From Hoylesella shahii DSM 15611 = JCM 12083 (lineage in GTDB: Bacteria; Bacteroidota; Bacteroidia; Bacteroidales; Bacteroidaceae), in the NCBI RefSeq assembly GCF_000613445.1, contig NZ_BAIZ01000003.1, positions 1-64,000 on the forward strand: a stretch of DNA of 64,000 bases, given 5' to 3'. A program made the position numbers and the translations under genes. This document shows, piece by piece, positions 19,925 to 28,466 of this stretch. Each line of letters begins with the position of its first letter. The stretch's first letter is position 1. The notes under the pieces were generated by a model. It saw only the letters and a program-made list of their open reading frames with translations. It was not told the DNA's origin and did not search any database.

Positions 19925-20056
19925 ACAAGAAGACGATGCGCTACAAACAAGTTGTAGTGTGGCTACAACTTATCGGTAGCCTCACTACAAGCCAATTGTA
20001 GCGTGACTACAAACGACTTGTCGTCACGCCACAAAAGGTCTGTAGTGGGTGTACAA
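19925..20056. repeat. Tandem array of six diverged 22-bp units
   Basis: Units begin at 19925, 19947, 19969, 19991, 20013 and 20035, each exactly 22 bp and each ending in ACAA. Most contain a small dyad, for example TTGTAGTGTGGCTACAA or TTGTAGCGTGACTACAA. A seventh, decayed unit follows. Same period and architecture as the arrays near 34.3 and 48.9 kb. Confidence 0.75.
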
Positions 20057-20310
20057 AAGGTCTTGTACGATTAAAACGCTGATACAACAGGATTAAATCA
20101 GTAAAAAAGGCAGGAAACAAAAGCCCCGAATGGTTTTCTAATTAGGTTTAATCCATCGTTCTCGTGTCATTGAATTTGTAGCAGTTAATGGGCACAACTG
20201 CTACATATATGATGTACACGAGTTCAGGATAAAAAACAATCGTTATGTCCACCACCTGGTTACGATCACATTATACAATAATACAATCTTCCTCTCCATA
20301 CTTAAATAAA

Positions 20311-20341
20311 TTGCCCCGACAGCGCTAAGCCATCGGGGCAA
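20311..20341 (-). terminator. Terminator of the OmpH-like gene
   Basis: TTGCCCCGA (20311-20319) pairs with TCGGGGCAA (20333-20341). On the minus strand the stem is followed by TTTATTTAAG. Confidence 0.7.
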
Positions 20342-20366
20342 AATATGTTATGAATTACTCATAGCA

Positions 20367-20979
20367 TTATTTCTTAGGTGTTTCCAGCGCCTTAGCAGGT
20401 TTATAAGCTTTGTTCAATCCTGCAACAACATCGTTGGTGATGTCGAAAGCCTTGTCAGCATATAGCAGGTTGTCACCCGCCTTGCTCAAAATCAAGCTGT
20501 ACTTCTTATCCTTATTATATTCGTTAAGGAAGTGACGGATGCTATCGCGCAAGGCCGAATTATATTTTTCGGTTTCCACTTGGAACTCGCTGCTCAAACG
20601 TTGGTTCAGCATTTGCAAGTCGGCATTTTGCTTTTGCAGTCCTGCTTGAATAGCTTCAGCCTGCTCGCGCGTATAAGCGTTTTGCTGAACTTTTTGTTGG
20701 AAGTTAGCCGCAGCAGCCTGCAAAGCCTGTTGTTTAGATGCCAACGTGCTTTGGATGTTTTGTCCTTTCTTTTGTAGGATGAGCGAATAGTCCTTGCAGA
20801 ACTTGTACTGCATCATGATAGAGTCAACCTCCACATAAGCAATTTTCAAGCTTCCAACTTCACTCTTTGGAGCAGTTTCGCTTTTTTTCTCGACCTGTTC
20901 GTTCTGTTTGTTACAAGAGCTAAAGGCCACCGTAGCCATTGCGGCAATGGCCAACGTTCAAAAAATTTTTCTTGTTCAT
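20367..20979 (-). CDS. OmpH/Skp-family lipoprotein, frameshifted near 20951
   Basis: A periplasmic chaperone-like protein related to Skp (OmpH). The main frame has a hydrophobic stretch ending FSSC (lipobox), then KIAYVEVDSIM, the typical OmpH start of the mature strand, and a long helical hairpin (about 70-150) rich in Gln, and a final SLILSKAGDNLLYADKAFDITNDVV strand-helix. The initiator lies in another frame at 20979 (MNKKNFLNV); removing one G near 20951 joins it into MNKKNFLNVAIAAMATVAFSSC, a good lipoprotein signal. This break is the only one here best explained by an extra base. The lipid anchor is less usual than the soluble E. coli Skp. Confidence 0.8.
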
Positions 20980-21041
20980 TTAATTGTATTTATATTGTTT
21001 TTCTCGTTTTTATTATTCCCTTTTAATGCCAAGCAATTTTG

Positions 21042-21272
21042 TTAATCGCATTGCGCGCTTCTTTCACTGCGCTCACTAACAGCGGATGCAACAGTGCGTC
21101 GCGCCTCTTTGTCTTGGTCTATCACACAATGAATACCCTGCTTTCTAAGTCCAGGGTTGTCGTGAATATGTTGCGAAGAGAACTTTCCGTTCTTTCTAAA
21201 AATCATCTTCACACATAATAATGCCACTGCAATAGCAATTATTAACAGGGATAAAGCTAATGTCTCTGCCAT
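21042..21272 (-). CDS. Small single-pass membrane protein, unknown function
   Basis: About 76 residues from Met 21272 (MAETLALSLLIIAIAVALLC), one transmembrane helix at about 3-22, then IFRKNGKFSSQHIHDNP-LRKQGIHCVIDQDKEAR, a pattern I recall in small Bacteroidetes membrane proteins. The C-terminal 17 residues (TVASAVSERSERSAQCD) are repetitive and look unlike the rest. A box TATCTTTG on the minus strand at 21322-21315 fits a promoter, with a TTTG about 22 bases upstream. Confidence 0.55.
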   Translation of the reverse strand: MAETLALSLLIIAIAVALLCVKMIFRKNGKFSSQHIHDNPGLRKQGIHCVIDQDKEARRTVASAVSERSERSAQCD

Positions 21273-21314
21273 TTTGTTTATTTTTGCAAACGATAATGCC
21301 GTGTTCAAACGCTG

Positions 21315-21322
21315 CAAAGATA
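21315..21322 (-). promoter_or_regulatory. Candidate promoter box of the small membrane protein gene
   Basis: TATCTTTG on the minus strand, about 45 bases before the start at 21272, with TTTG 22 bases upstream, slightly longer than the usual spacing. Confidence 0.45.
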
Positions 21323-21361
21323 GTTAATAATTTACGAAATCACTCAAAAAGAAACCAAAAT

Positions 21362-22818
21362 ATGAATAAAAGTAATTTATCACCGAGCTGTGTATTCGAA
21401 CAGTTCAAACAAATCAATCAAATACCTCGCCCCTCAAAACACGAGGAAAAAATGGTAGAATACCTTAAAGAGTTCGCCAAAAAACACGGACTAGACGTAA
21501 AAGTAGACGCCGTGAACAATGTGAACATACGCAAACCGGCCACTCCTGGTTACGAAAACAGAAAGGTTGTGATACTGCAAAGTCATACCGATATGGTGTG
21601 CGACAAGCTGGTTGACGTAGAATTCGACTTTAACAAAGATGCCATCCAAAGTTATGTAGACGGCGAATGGATGAAGGCTAAGGCACTACATTGGGTGCCG
21701 ACGACGGCATTGGCGTTGCAATGCAATTGGCAGTGCTTGAAAGCAATGATATAGAACATGGTCCGCTGGAGTGCGTTTTCACCAGCGACGAAGAAACTCA
21801 GATGACAGGCGCATCGGGAATGGAGCCTGGATTTATGACTGGCGATTGGCTTATCAACCTAGACTCGGAAGACGAAGGCGAGATATTTGTATCGTGCGCA
21901 GGCGGAAGAAGCACACATGCCGTGTTCCACTTTGAAAAAGAAGATGCACCCGCAGGCCATTTCTTCCTAGAGATTTCGGTAAAAGGACTTACTGGTGGCC
22001 ACTCTGGCGACGACATCAACAAGAAGCGCGCCAACGCCATTAAACTGCTTTCGCGTTTTATTTACTTGGAACAAGAGAAATACGACGTACGTCTAGCTAG
22101 CTTCAATTCGGGCAAACTACACAACGCTATTCCCCGCGATGGACGCGTTGTGATGGCTGTACCTAATGACGTGAAAGAGAACGTGCGTGCCGATTGGAAT
22201 GTTTTTGCACACAATGTGGCAGACGAGTTCCACGTTACCGACACCGCAATAGAGTTTGCAATGGAAAGCGCAAACGCAGAAAAAGTGCTGCCGTCAGATG
22301 TTAGTCGTCGACTTATTATGGCTCTACAAGGCCTAACCAATGGTGTTTTTGCAATCTGCCAAGATCCTGCTTTGGGTGGAATGGTAGAAACATCAAGCAA
22401 TATCGCCGTAGTAAAAACCACCGATACCACTGTTGACTTGCTTGCTTCGCAACGCAGTAACGTGATGAGCAATCTCGATAACCAATGTAATGCTGTTGCA
22501 GCCGTGCTGAAACTTGCTGGAGCCGAAGTGGAACAAACAGACGGTTACCCCGCTTGGCAAATGAATCCGAATAGCGAACTCACTAAGCTTGCTATTGAAT
22601 CGTACAAGCGTTTGTTCAATAAAGAACCCATTGTACGTGGTATTCACGCCGGATTGGAATGCGGACAGTTTGCCACAAGCTATCCAGGCATGGACATGGT
22701 GTCGTTTGGTCCTACACTGCGCGACGTACATACACCCGACGAACGCTTGCTCATTCCCACAGTGCAGATGGTTTGGGATCATTTGTTAGATGTTCTTAAA
22801 AACGTACCAGCAAAATAA
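21362..22818 (+). CDS. pepD: Aminoacyl-histidine dipeptidase (M20 family), frameshifted near 21683
   Basis: A cytoplasmic zinc peptidase that cleaves Xaa-His and other dipeptides. Start at 21362 (MNKSNLSPSCVFEQF). The first metal motif is in the N-terminal frame (LQSHTDMVC), and the frame breaks near 21683; adding one G (AAGGCACT to AAGGGCACT) reads KGTTLGADDGIGVAM, which contains the bridging aspartate, and continues to 22818. Further conserved points are TSDEETQMTGASG (catalytic glutamates), SEDEGEIFVSCAGG and GLTGGHSGDDI. Repaired length about 485 residues, as in the family. The lipoprotein gene starts directly at the next base after its stop. Confidence 0.9.
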
Positions 22819-23217
22819 ATGATGAAGAAGAAACACGTCTTTTCACTTCTTGTCGTGGCCCTTTTGGCTATCACTGGCACAAGTTGCGACAAACGCCACT
22901 CGGCAAAACAATTAGTTGAAGACTTCGTTGATGAGTACTCACAACTATCGTCGGTGTCGATTAGTGATGTTGGCAAGCTCGATTCGACCGACCGTGTGGA
23001 CAACACAACCATCCTTTCGCTGCAATCCGATGTAAAGAACGGAGGCCTCTACAAGCCTGACACCAAGTTTGGGCAACGTCCAACGAACACCAAGACCCTG
23101 CTTATGCTTCGCGTAACGCTTGAAGCGAAAGACGAGAAGGGCGAGAAAAAGCCGTATCAACAAACCTTCTATCTCGACCCCGAATTAACTAGTGTGGTGG
23201 CTGTTAAAACAAACTAG
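22819..23217 (+). CDS. Small lipoprotein, unknown function
   Basis: 132 residues with a lipoprotein signal (about 1-22, lipobox TGTSC). The mature part is acidic with a C-terminal beta segment (LMLRVTLEAKDEKGEKKPYQQTFYLDPELTSVVAVK), suggesting a small beta fold. It begins on the base after the pepD stop codon, so it is co-transcribed and probably translationally coupled. No family recognised. Confidence 0.65.
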   Translation: MMKKKHVFSLLVVALLAITGTSCDKRHSAKQLVEDFVDEYSQLSSVSISDVGKLDSTDRVDNTTILSLQSDVKNGGLYKPDTKFGQRPTNTKTLLMLRVTLEAKDEKGEKKPYQQTFYLDPELTSVVAVKTN

Positions 23218-23237
23218 CGCCACCTCACCAAAGCATT

Positions 23238-23278
23238 TACGCCCCCGCAAGCGCCATTTGACGTTTTGCGGAGGCGTA
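23238..23278 (+). terminator. Hairpin after the pepD-lipoprotein operon
   Basis: TACGCCCCCGCAA and TTGCGGAGGCGTA pair with one mismatch, about 20 bases after the lipoprotein stop. T-tract weak. Confidence 0.5.
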
Positions 23279-23543
23279 TATCATTTAGTACCTTAACAAA
23301 ACAAAGTCATTTATTCAGTGTCAACCAGCCTGTATCACGTTTTTCGCACACTTCAAGTGACTCACCCATAAAAGCAAAGAGAAGCTGATAGGACAATCGT
23401 TCACTCCACTTTGCCTTATTGCCACACCATATGCATGATTGAAAACAAAGCAACAAAGGGCAACTATTAAATCGAAATCGGTCATTAAACCACAATGTTT
23501 ACAGAATTCTTGTTTTTGTGTTGTTTCCTAACATCCTTTATTC

Positions 23544-23628
23544 TCTTGTCGAGCAGATTGCCTGTCTTTGCAACTTGACGTAACCCACTACGCCTACGTT
23601 ACAAAGACAGGCAATCTGCTCGACAAGA
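23544..23628. repeat. 27-bp perfect inverted repeat, 31-base spacer
   Basis: Left arm 23544-23570 is the exact reverse complement of right arm 23602-23628; the arms begin TCTTGTCGAGCAG and end CTGCTCGACAAGA. No target duplication or T tract is obvious. It could be a fold-back element, a small RNA hairpin or an unusual terminator. Confidence 0.85.
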
Positions 23629-23699
23629 AAAATAAAATCTGTTTAGGCTCTAATGGCCGATTTGGGTTTAACCAAAGACATACAAAAGATAAAGCCATC

Positions 23700-23732
23700 A
23701 AAAAAGGGAGAACGCCCAAACGTCCTCCCTTT
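23700..23732 (-). terminator. Terminator of the rpmB-rpmG-DUF4295 operon
   Basis: AAAGGGAG (23703-23710) and CTCCCTTT (23725-23732) form the stem; on the minus strand it runs into TTTTTTGATG. It lies about 40 bp past the DUF4295 stop. Confidence 0.75.
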
Positions 23733-23768
23733 ATATGATGCATTACTTCGACTTACGTCGAAAGTGGT

Positions 23769-23927
23769 TTAGTTCTTGAAAAAGTCCTTTACGGCTTCGT
23801 TAGGTACCATCTTCTCATCGAAGATGTATGCGCCGGTTTTCGGGCTCTTAACCATCTTGATAACCTTGGTGTAAGCACGTCCGTCTTTTGAACCGTCACG
23901 AAGGGTTGCAACTACTTTCTTTGCCAT
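23769..23927 (-). CDS. DUF4295 family ribosome-associated small protein
   Basis: A 52-residue basic protein, MAKKVVATLRDGSKDGRAYT then KVIKMVKSPKTGAYIFDEKM and a final DFFKN. This short family follows rpmG in Bacteroidetes and is thought to belong to the ribosome. It starts about 20 bp after the rpmG stop and ends just before the operon terminator. Confidence 0.85.
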   Translation of the reverse strand: MAKKVVATLRDGSKDGRAYTKVIKMVKSPKTGAYIFDEKMVPNEAVKDFFKN

Positions 23928-23947
23928 AGTCTTGTTTTAATTAAACG

Positions 23948-24136
23948 TTATTTAATCTCCTTATGAAGCGTCATCTTCTTCATGATTGGATTGTACTTCA
24001 TTAGTTCCATACGTTCAGGAGTGTTCTTCCTGTTCTTGGTGGTAACATAGCGACTTGTACCAGCCAATCCGCTATTCTTCATTTCCGTACATTCCAGAAC
24101 AACCTGTACTCTATTACCCTTAGCTTTCTTTGCCAT
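23948..24136 (-). CDS. rpmG: 50S ribosomal protein L33
   Basis: A 62-residue basic protein of the large subunit. [20 protein letters not shown], the [23 protein letters not shown] core and a C-terminal LHKEIK match bacterial L33. It is a version without the four zinc cysteines (only one Cys remains), common in this phylum. It starts 5 bp after rpmB. Confidence 0.95.
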   Translation of the reverse strand: MAKKAKGNRVQVVLECTEMKNSGLAGTSRYVTTKNRKNTPERMELMKYNPIMKKMTLHKEIK

Positions 24137-24141
24137 GATAA

Positions 24142-24405
24142 TTATTCTCCTATAACTTTAATGTCTTTCCAATCACAGAAGCCCTTTGAAACAGCCTGTT
24201 TAAGCGCTGCGTCAAGACCTACTTTATTGATAAGGCGCAAACCTGCGGCACTGATTTTCAAGCTAATCCAGCAACCTTCTTCCACATAGTAGAATTTCTT
24301 GCTGAACAAGTTCACGTCGAAACTACGCTTTGTGCGATGCTTCGAGTGCGATACGTTGTTGCCAACCATTGCCTTTTTACCTGTAATCTGACAAATCTTC
24401 GACAT
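24142..24405 (-). CDS. rpmB: 50S ribosomal protein L28
   Basis: An 87-residue large-subunit protein beginning [20 protein letters not shown] with [13 protein letters not shown], the L28 signature, and ending in the [15 protein letters not shown] helix. First gene of the L28-L33-DUF4295 operon. A TAATTTTG promoter-like box lies at 24462-24455 on the same strand, about 50 bp upstream. Confidence 0.95.
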   Translation of the reverse strand: MSKICQITGKKAMVGNNVSHSKHRTKRSFDVNLFSKKFYYVEEGCWISLKISAAGLRLINKVGLDAALKQAVSKGFCDWKDIKVIGE

Positions 24406-24789
24406 TGCTATCTTTTTTTTGTTTTCTTTTTTGATACTTACTCCAAACAGGATGCAAAATTACGAAATTTTCTTCTAATTACCTAACCAAATCAATTAAT
24501 TATCAAAGATTTTATGTTTTTTGTGGTATTAGAGACCTATTCTGGGCCTATTTGGCTTTATATGGACGTATTTTTTGCATTCTCTGCTAGGGTCATGGGT
24601 TACGATGCTATTTGTTCTCCATAACAAACAAATTGAAGCAAACGCTCTTACATCCCAAAAAGGTATTGAGTATGTGCTTGAACGTTTGCTTCTTTATTAT
24701 ATAAGGCATAGCAAAAGCTGCAGTGCAGCGCTGTTTACTTTCAAGTTCGGCCCAACTGCATGCTTTTTATATCAGCCCATTCACAACTT
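24406..24789. other. Intergenic region, 384 bp
   Basis: Upstream of rpmB and downstream of the CinA-type amidase gene. It has a candidate box TAATTTTG on the minus strand (24462-24455) and a 10-bp inverted repeat (24635-24644 and 24683-24692). No gene supported. Confidence 0.6.
24635..24692. repeat. 10-bp inverted repeat with 38-base loop
   Basis: GAAGCAAACG (24635-24644) and CGTTTGCTTC (24683-24692) are exact complements. The long loop makes a simple terminator unlikely. Confidence 0.5.
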
Positions 24790-25299
24790 TTATTCCTCCG
24801 TAGTGTCCTTTTCAGCGTCAATAAAGTTGAGCATTTGTCGCAAGGAGCGGTTAGTGGCGATGGCCAAATTGATATCGCGACCATAGTCTTCGTTCAACTT
24901 CAGGGTTATGGCCTTATCTTTTGTGCCACAGGCCAGCCAAATAGTACCTACAGGAACGCCATCATTATCACCAGCAACAGGTCCAGCATAACCTGTAACA
25001 GCCATCGCATAATCAGCTTTAAGCGTTTCGCAAGCTCCTTTAACCATTTGTATAGCCACTTCTTCGCTCACTGCAGATTTTTCAGCAAGCACTTCAGAAC
25101 TTACGCCTAGCAAGTTTTCTTTCACATCATTGCTATAACATATCACGCCACCTTTAAAATATTTAGATGCGCCCGGCGTGGCAATAACGGCTTGTGCCAC
25201 CCTTCCGCCAGTGCAACTTTCGGCAGTTGCGATGGTAAGACCATTGTCGTACATGCGTTGTTGCAGTTCTCTGCTAAGCACTTTTGTTTCTAGTTCCAT
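24790..25299 (-). CDS. pncC: CinA C-terminal family nicotinamide-nucleotide amidohydrolase
   Basis: Deamidates nicotinamide mononucleotide in pyridine nucleotide recycling; here as the stand-alone C-terminal domain (169 residues). Family motifs are TIATAESCTGGRVAQAV (about 22-38), FKGGVICYSNDVKENLLGV and AVTGYAGPVAGDNDGVPVGTIWLA. It lies 18 bp after tsaD on the same strand, a common pairing in this phylum. Confidence 0.9.
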   Translation of the reverse strand: MELETKVLSRELQQRMYDNGLTIATAESCTGGRVAQAVIATPGASKYFKGGVICYSNDVKENLLGVSSEVLAEKSAVSEEVAIQMVKGACETLKADYAMAVTGYAGPVAGDNDGVPVGTIWLACGTKDKAITLKLNEDYGRDINLAIATNRSLRQMLNFIDAEKDTTEE

Positions 25300-25317
25300 T
25301 ATAATAAATGTTTATGC

Positions 25318-26352
25318 TTACTCGAAAGTAACCTTCGAGAAAGCGGGTTTGTCGATTGAACAAAACACCTTATCCAGGTATTTAAAATATCCAGTGATGC
25401 CAATCATGGCTGCATTATCAGTGGTGTACCCAAACTTAGGGATATAAATGGTCCACCCCAGCTTGTCGGCTGCCTCGTGAAAAGCATTTCGCAATCCGTT
25501 ATTTGCCGACACTCCTCCTGCCACAGCCACGTGAGTGATACCCGTTTGCTTCACTGCCAGCTTCAGTTTTTTCATCAAGATATCTACAATGGTAAATTCC
25601 AAGCTTGCGGCAAGGTCTTCTTTGTGGTTCTCTATGAAGTTAGGATCATCCTTAATCCATTTTTGCAGACTGTACAAGAATGAGGTTTTTAATCCCGAGA
25701 AACTATAATCTAGCTCTGGAATATTGGGTTGCGCAAACTTAAATGCTGCTGGATTGCCCTGTCTTGCAAGCCTATCAATGATAGGACCACCGGGATAACC
25801 CAATCCCATTACTTTAGAACACTTGTCTATTGCCTCACCAGCTGCGTCATCAATGGTCTGTCCCAACACCTCCATGTCGTTATACGCGTTAACCTTTACG
25901 ATTTGCGAATTACCTCCACTAACCAGCAAACAAAGGAAAGGGAATGGTGGTATAGGATTTTGCATATCGGGTTCTTGAATGAAATGCGCCATTACATGCC
26001 CTTGTAGATGGTTCACATCCACCATGGGAATACCCAAAGCACGAGCAAATCCTTTGGCAAAACTAACTCCAACAAGCAACGAACCCATCAGTCCAGGACC
26101 ACGTGTAAAAGCCACTGCCGATAGCTGTTCTTTCTCAATTCCAGCCTTTTTCAAGGCTTGGTCTACCACAGGAACAATGTTTTGTTGATGTGCACGCGAA
26201 GCCAATTCGGGCACCACTCCACCATAACTTTGATGAACAGCCTGCGAAGATGTAACATTGCTGAGCAACACATTATTGTGTAGCACGGCTGCCGAGGTAT
26301 CGTCACAACTGCTTTCTATACCTAATATATAAACGTCTTTATCGTTATTCAT
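25318..26352 (-). CDS. tsaD: tRNA N6-adenosine threonylcarbamoyltransferase
   Basis: Attaches the threonylcarbamoyl group to A37 of ANN-decoding tRNAs. The 344-residue chain has the family start ILGIESSCDDTSAAV, the metal-site histidines in HLQGHVMAHF, the nucleotide site VSGGNSQIV and GQTIDDAAGEAIDK, and FPGLG-type segments (GLGYPGGPIIDRLA). A C-terminal Asp in YTTDNAAMIG completes the metal site. Full length. It lies 9 bp after map. Confidence 0.97.
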   Translation of the reverse strand: MNNDKDVYILGIESSCDDTSAAVLHNNVLLSNVTSSQAVHQSYGGVVPELASRAHQQNIVPVVDQALKKAGIEKEQLSAVAFTRGPGLMGSLLVGVSFAKGFARALGIPMVDVNHLQGHVMAHFIQEPDMQNPIPPFPFLCLLVSGGNSQIVKVNAYNDMEVLGQTIDDAAGEAIDKCSKVMGLGYPGGPIIDRLARQGNPAAFKFAQPNIPELDYSFSGLKTSFLYSLQKWIKDDPNFIENHKEDLAASLEFTIVDILMKKLKLAVKQTGITHVAVAGGVSANNGLRNAFHEAADKLGWTIYIPKFGYTTDNAAMIGITGYFKYLDKVFCSIDKPAFSKVTFE

Positions 26353-26361
26353 TGCTTCTTT

Positions 26362-27224
26362 TTATCTAGTCAATATCTCAACGCCGTGTTCGGTCATTAA
26401 GAAGGTGTGCTCCCATTGGGCGCTTGGCAACTCATCACCCGTTATAACCTCCCAGCCATATTCGTCGTCGGCGTCAATAAACACCTTCCAAGTACCCATA
26501 TTAATCATGGGTTCGATGGTAAACACCATACCAGGCACAAGCAACATACCCTGTCCACGACGTCCGAAATGTGCCACTTCAGGTTCTTCATGAAACTTTA
26601 ACCCAACTCCATGTCCACATAAGTCGCGCACAACACCGTAATGATATTTCTCAGCATGCTTAGAAATGGCATGTCCAATGTCGCCAACAAAGCTATAAGG
26701 CTTAGCTGCCTCTGCTCCAATCTCAAGACATTCTTTGGCCACACGCACCAATTGTTCTTTCTCGGGCGTGGTTTTACCAATGATAAACATGCGGGAAGCA
26801 TCTGCATAATATCCGTCAAGAATTGTAGTAAAGTCTACATTAATGATATCTCCCTCTTGTAACACATCCTCTTCTTTGGGAATACCATGCAAACCACCTC
26901 GTTAATGCTTGTACACACACTTTTTGGAAAGCCTTCGTAATTGAGACAAGCTGGTATTGCGCCATGGCTAGTACAATAATCATAACAAATTTTGTCTATC
27001 TCAAGGGTATTCATGCCTGCGCGGATATGCTTGGCCACTTCGTCTAGCACACCTGTATTCACAACGCCACTACGCCTTATGCCTTCAATTTGTTCGGGCG
27101 TTTTTATTAATTCACGAGTTGGCACCAACTTTCCCTTGTTCTCCCAATACATCACTTGCTTGTCCAAGTCGGTTGGTTCTTGCCCCGAAAGACAATGCCA
27201 TCTCCTTTTTTTATTTAAAACCAT
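26362..27224 (-). CDS. map: Methionine aminopeptidase type I, frameshifted near 26888
   Basis: Removes the initiator methionine from new proteins. The N-terminal frame starts at Met 27224, with an unusual 45-residue basic leader before the catalytic fold (LIKTPEQIEGIRRSG onward). The frame breaks near 26888; adding one C (TGCATGG to TGCCATGG) restores VCHGIPKEEDVLQ, and the C-terminal frame has the metal ligands in INVDFTTILDGYYADASRMF, GHGVGLKFHEEP and FTIEPMINMG with the final HTFLMTEHG. Repaired length about 287. The gene is normally essential, so the break is suspected to be an error. Confidence 0.92.
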
Positions 27225-27314
27225 TGTATCTTTTTTATTTAAACTTTGCCGTGCTGAGTGTATTCTGGACGAGATAAGTTTCAGTCTCACGCTCAACATC
27301 AGTGCTAAGACATG

Positions 27315-27322
27315 CAAAGTTA
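27315..27322 (-). promoter_or_regulatory. Candidate promoter box of map
   Basis: TAACTTTG on the minus strand, about 90 bases before the map start, with a partial TTG 20 bases upstream. Confidence 0.45.
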
Positions 27323-27601
27323 CTTTAATTCTTAGGTACGCACAAGTAAAATAACCATTTTTTACACCTATATACAAGCTGCACGCAAACAGTTATTCAA
27401 TGCTAAGCCAAAAGTTAATGCAAAACGAAGCAACCTAACTGAATAATACGCGTTATTGTTTCAGAACAGCGTGCCTTTAGTTGAAGTCTGAAAAAACAAA
27501 CATCTAACTACCAAGGTGTTTAAATTCTCCCATATTAGCACTAGACCAGACCTATATTATAAGGTGAGAAAAACAGCAACAATTGTACTTCGAATTGGTA
27601 C

Positions 27602-27631
27602 AAAAAAAATTGATTGTCTCACGACAACCAA
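27602..27631 (-). terminator. Terminator of the DUF3256 gene
   Basis: On the minus strand TTGGTTGT pairs with ACAATCAA (one G-U) and is followed by eight T. A strong intrinsic terminator form. Confidence 0.8.
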
Positions 27632-27737
27632 TCTTTCTTAACCTTAATAATCTAATACCATGAAAAACACGTTACAAAGTTACGATAATTATTTAATTTT
27701 GCAAGCGTTTACTGATAAAAGCACAATATATATAACA

Positions 27738-28361
27738 TTAATTAAATGTTTTCCCATTCCATTTAAATTTCCTTTGCAAAACCAATGCTTTCATATTGCT
27801 TTTTTCGACTTCACTAACAAACACGGGTGAGAGTGTCACCACAAGTTCATTATTGGATGGTGAGAGTGTGAAAGAAAGTAATTTGGGGTCAAACTGCGCC
27901 TGCAATTTGTTAAAGTCATCGAGCGACATATCGCTAGGTTGTTGCAGTTCTACATCTAATTGCATTTCAGGCATAGACAAAGTCTTCCAGTCGGACGAAT
28001 AAAACGAGATTACGCTCTCGGGAGTTGGCCCCATGAATGTTTGCACCAAGCAGAGCAAGGAGTCACCGTTCGCCGCGGGCAACATCTTCATTTGCAAGGT
28101 AGAGACTTTACTTAGGTTAGCCAAAAGAAAATCGTTTGTTAAAGTATCTATACGACTTTCTTCGCCCAACAAGCCTTCAATAACAGCTGTTTTCTTCATT
28201 TCCTTTAAATCAAGCAGTTCTTGTCGCACACTTCTCTCAAGCGAGCCTGCTACAGAAGTGGGCATATTCACCCACATTTTGTGCAACTGTTGTGCCATCA
28301 TCGTTATGGGCATCAGCGCTAAGCACAGCCCGAATAGCATTCTTTTCATTGTGTTATACAT
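27738..28361 (-). CDS. DUF3256 family secreted protein
   Basis: A 207-residue protein with a signal peptide (about 5-23, MKRMLFGLCLALMPITMMAQ). The mature part follows DUF3256, a Bacteroidetes family with unknown function: KMWVNMPTSVAGSLERSVRQELLDL at the start, LLANLSKVSTLQMKMLPAANGDSLLCLVQTFMGP in the middle. It lies downstream of PBP1A in the same direction with a gap of about 100 bp. Confidence 0.8.
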   Translation of the reverse strand: MYNTMKRMLFGLCLALMPITMMAQQLHKMWVNMPTSVAGSLERSVRQELLDLKEMKKTAVIEGLLGEESRIDTLTNDFLLANLSKVSTLQMKMLPAANGDSLLCLVQTFMGPTPESVISFYSSDWKTLSMPEMQLDVELQQPSDMSLDDFNKLQAQFDPKLLSFTLSPSNNELVVTLSPVFVSEVEKSNMKALVLQRKFKWNGKTFN

Positions 28362-28466
28362 TATTTATTAGGATAAAGTTGTCTTTATTATTCAGACTGT
28401 GTAACTCGTAAACTTACTTAAAGCCAGCCAAATGTCATTTTTAACAAGGAGAATATAGCCTCTCGC

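Larger units (their letters stand above)
19343..20366. other. Intergenic region, about 1 kb
   Basis: Gap between the tRNA cluster and the OmpH-like gene. It holds the 22-bp repeat array at 19925-20056 and the terminator of the OmpH-like gene at 20311-20341. The stretch 19343-19900 is AT-rich with no gene that I can support. Confidence 0.6.
23218..23768. other. Convergent intergenic region, 551 bp
   Basis: Contains the terminator of the pepD operon (23238-23278), a 27-bp perfect inverted repeat (23544-23628) and the terminator of the ribosomal operon (23700-23732). A 62-codon minus-strand frame (23307-23495) has no recognisable protein features. Confidence 0.6.
27225..27737. other. Intergenic region, 513 bp
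   Basis: Downstream of the DUF3256 gene and upstream of map. It holds the DUF3256 terminator (27602-27631) and a TAACTTTG promoter-like box for map on the minus strand (27322-27315). A short palindrome-like TTGTACTTCGAATTGGTACAA follows at about 27570. No gene seen. Confidence 0.6.

Noticed and set aside
23307..23495. 62-codon minus-strand frame ending TGWLTLNK
   Set aside because: No ribosome site or family recognised; the gap is convergent and holds terminators. It could be a repeat-derived frame, but I cannot support it.
24575..24886. 103-codon plus-strand frame
   Set aside because: It overlaps the CinA-type gene on the other strand and has no features.
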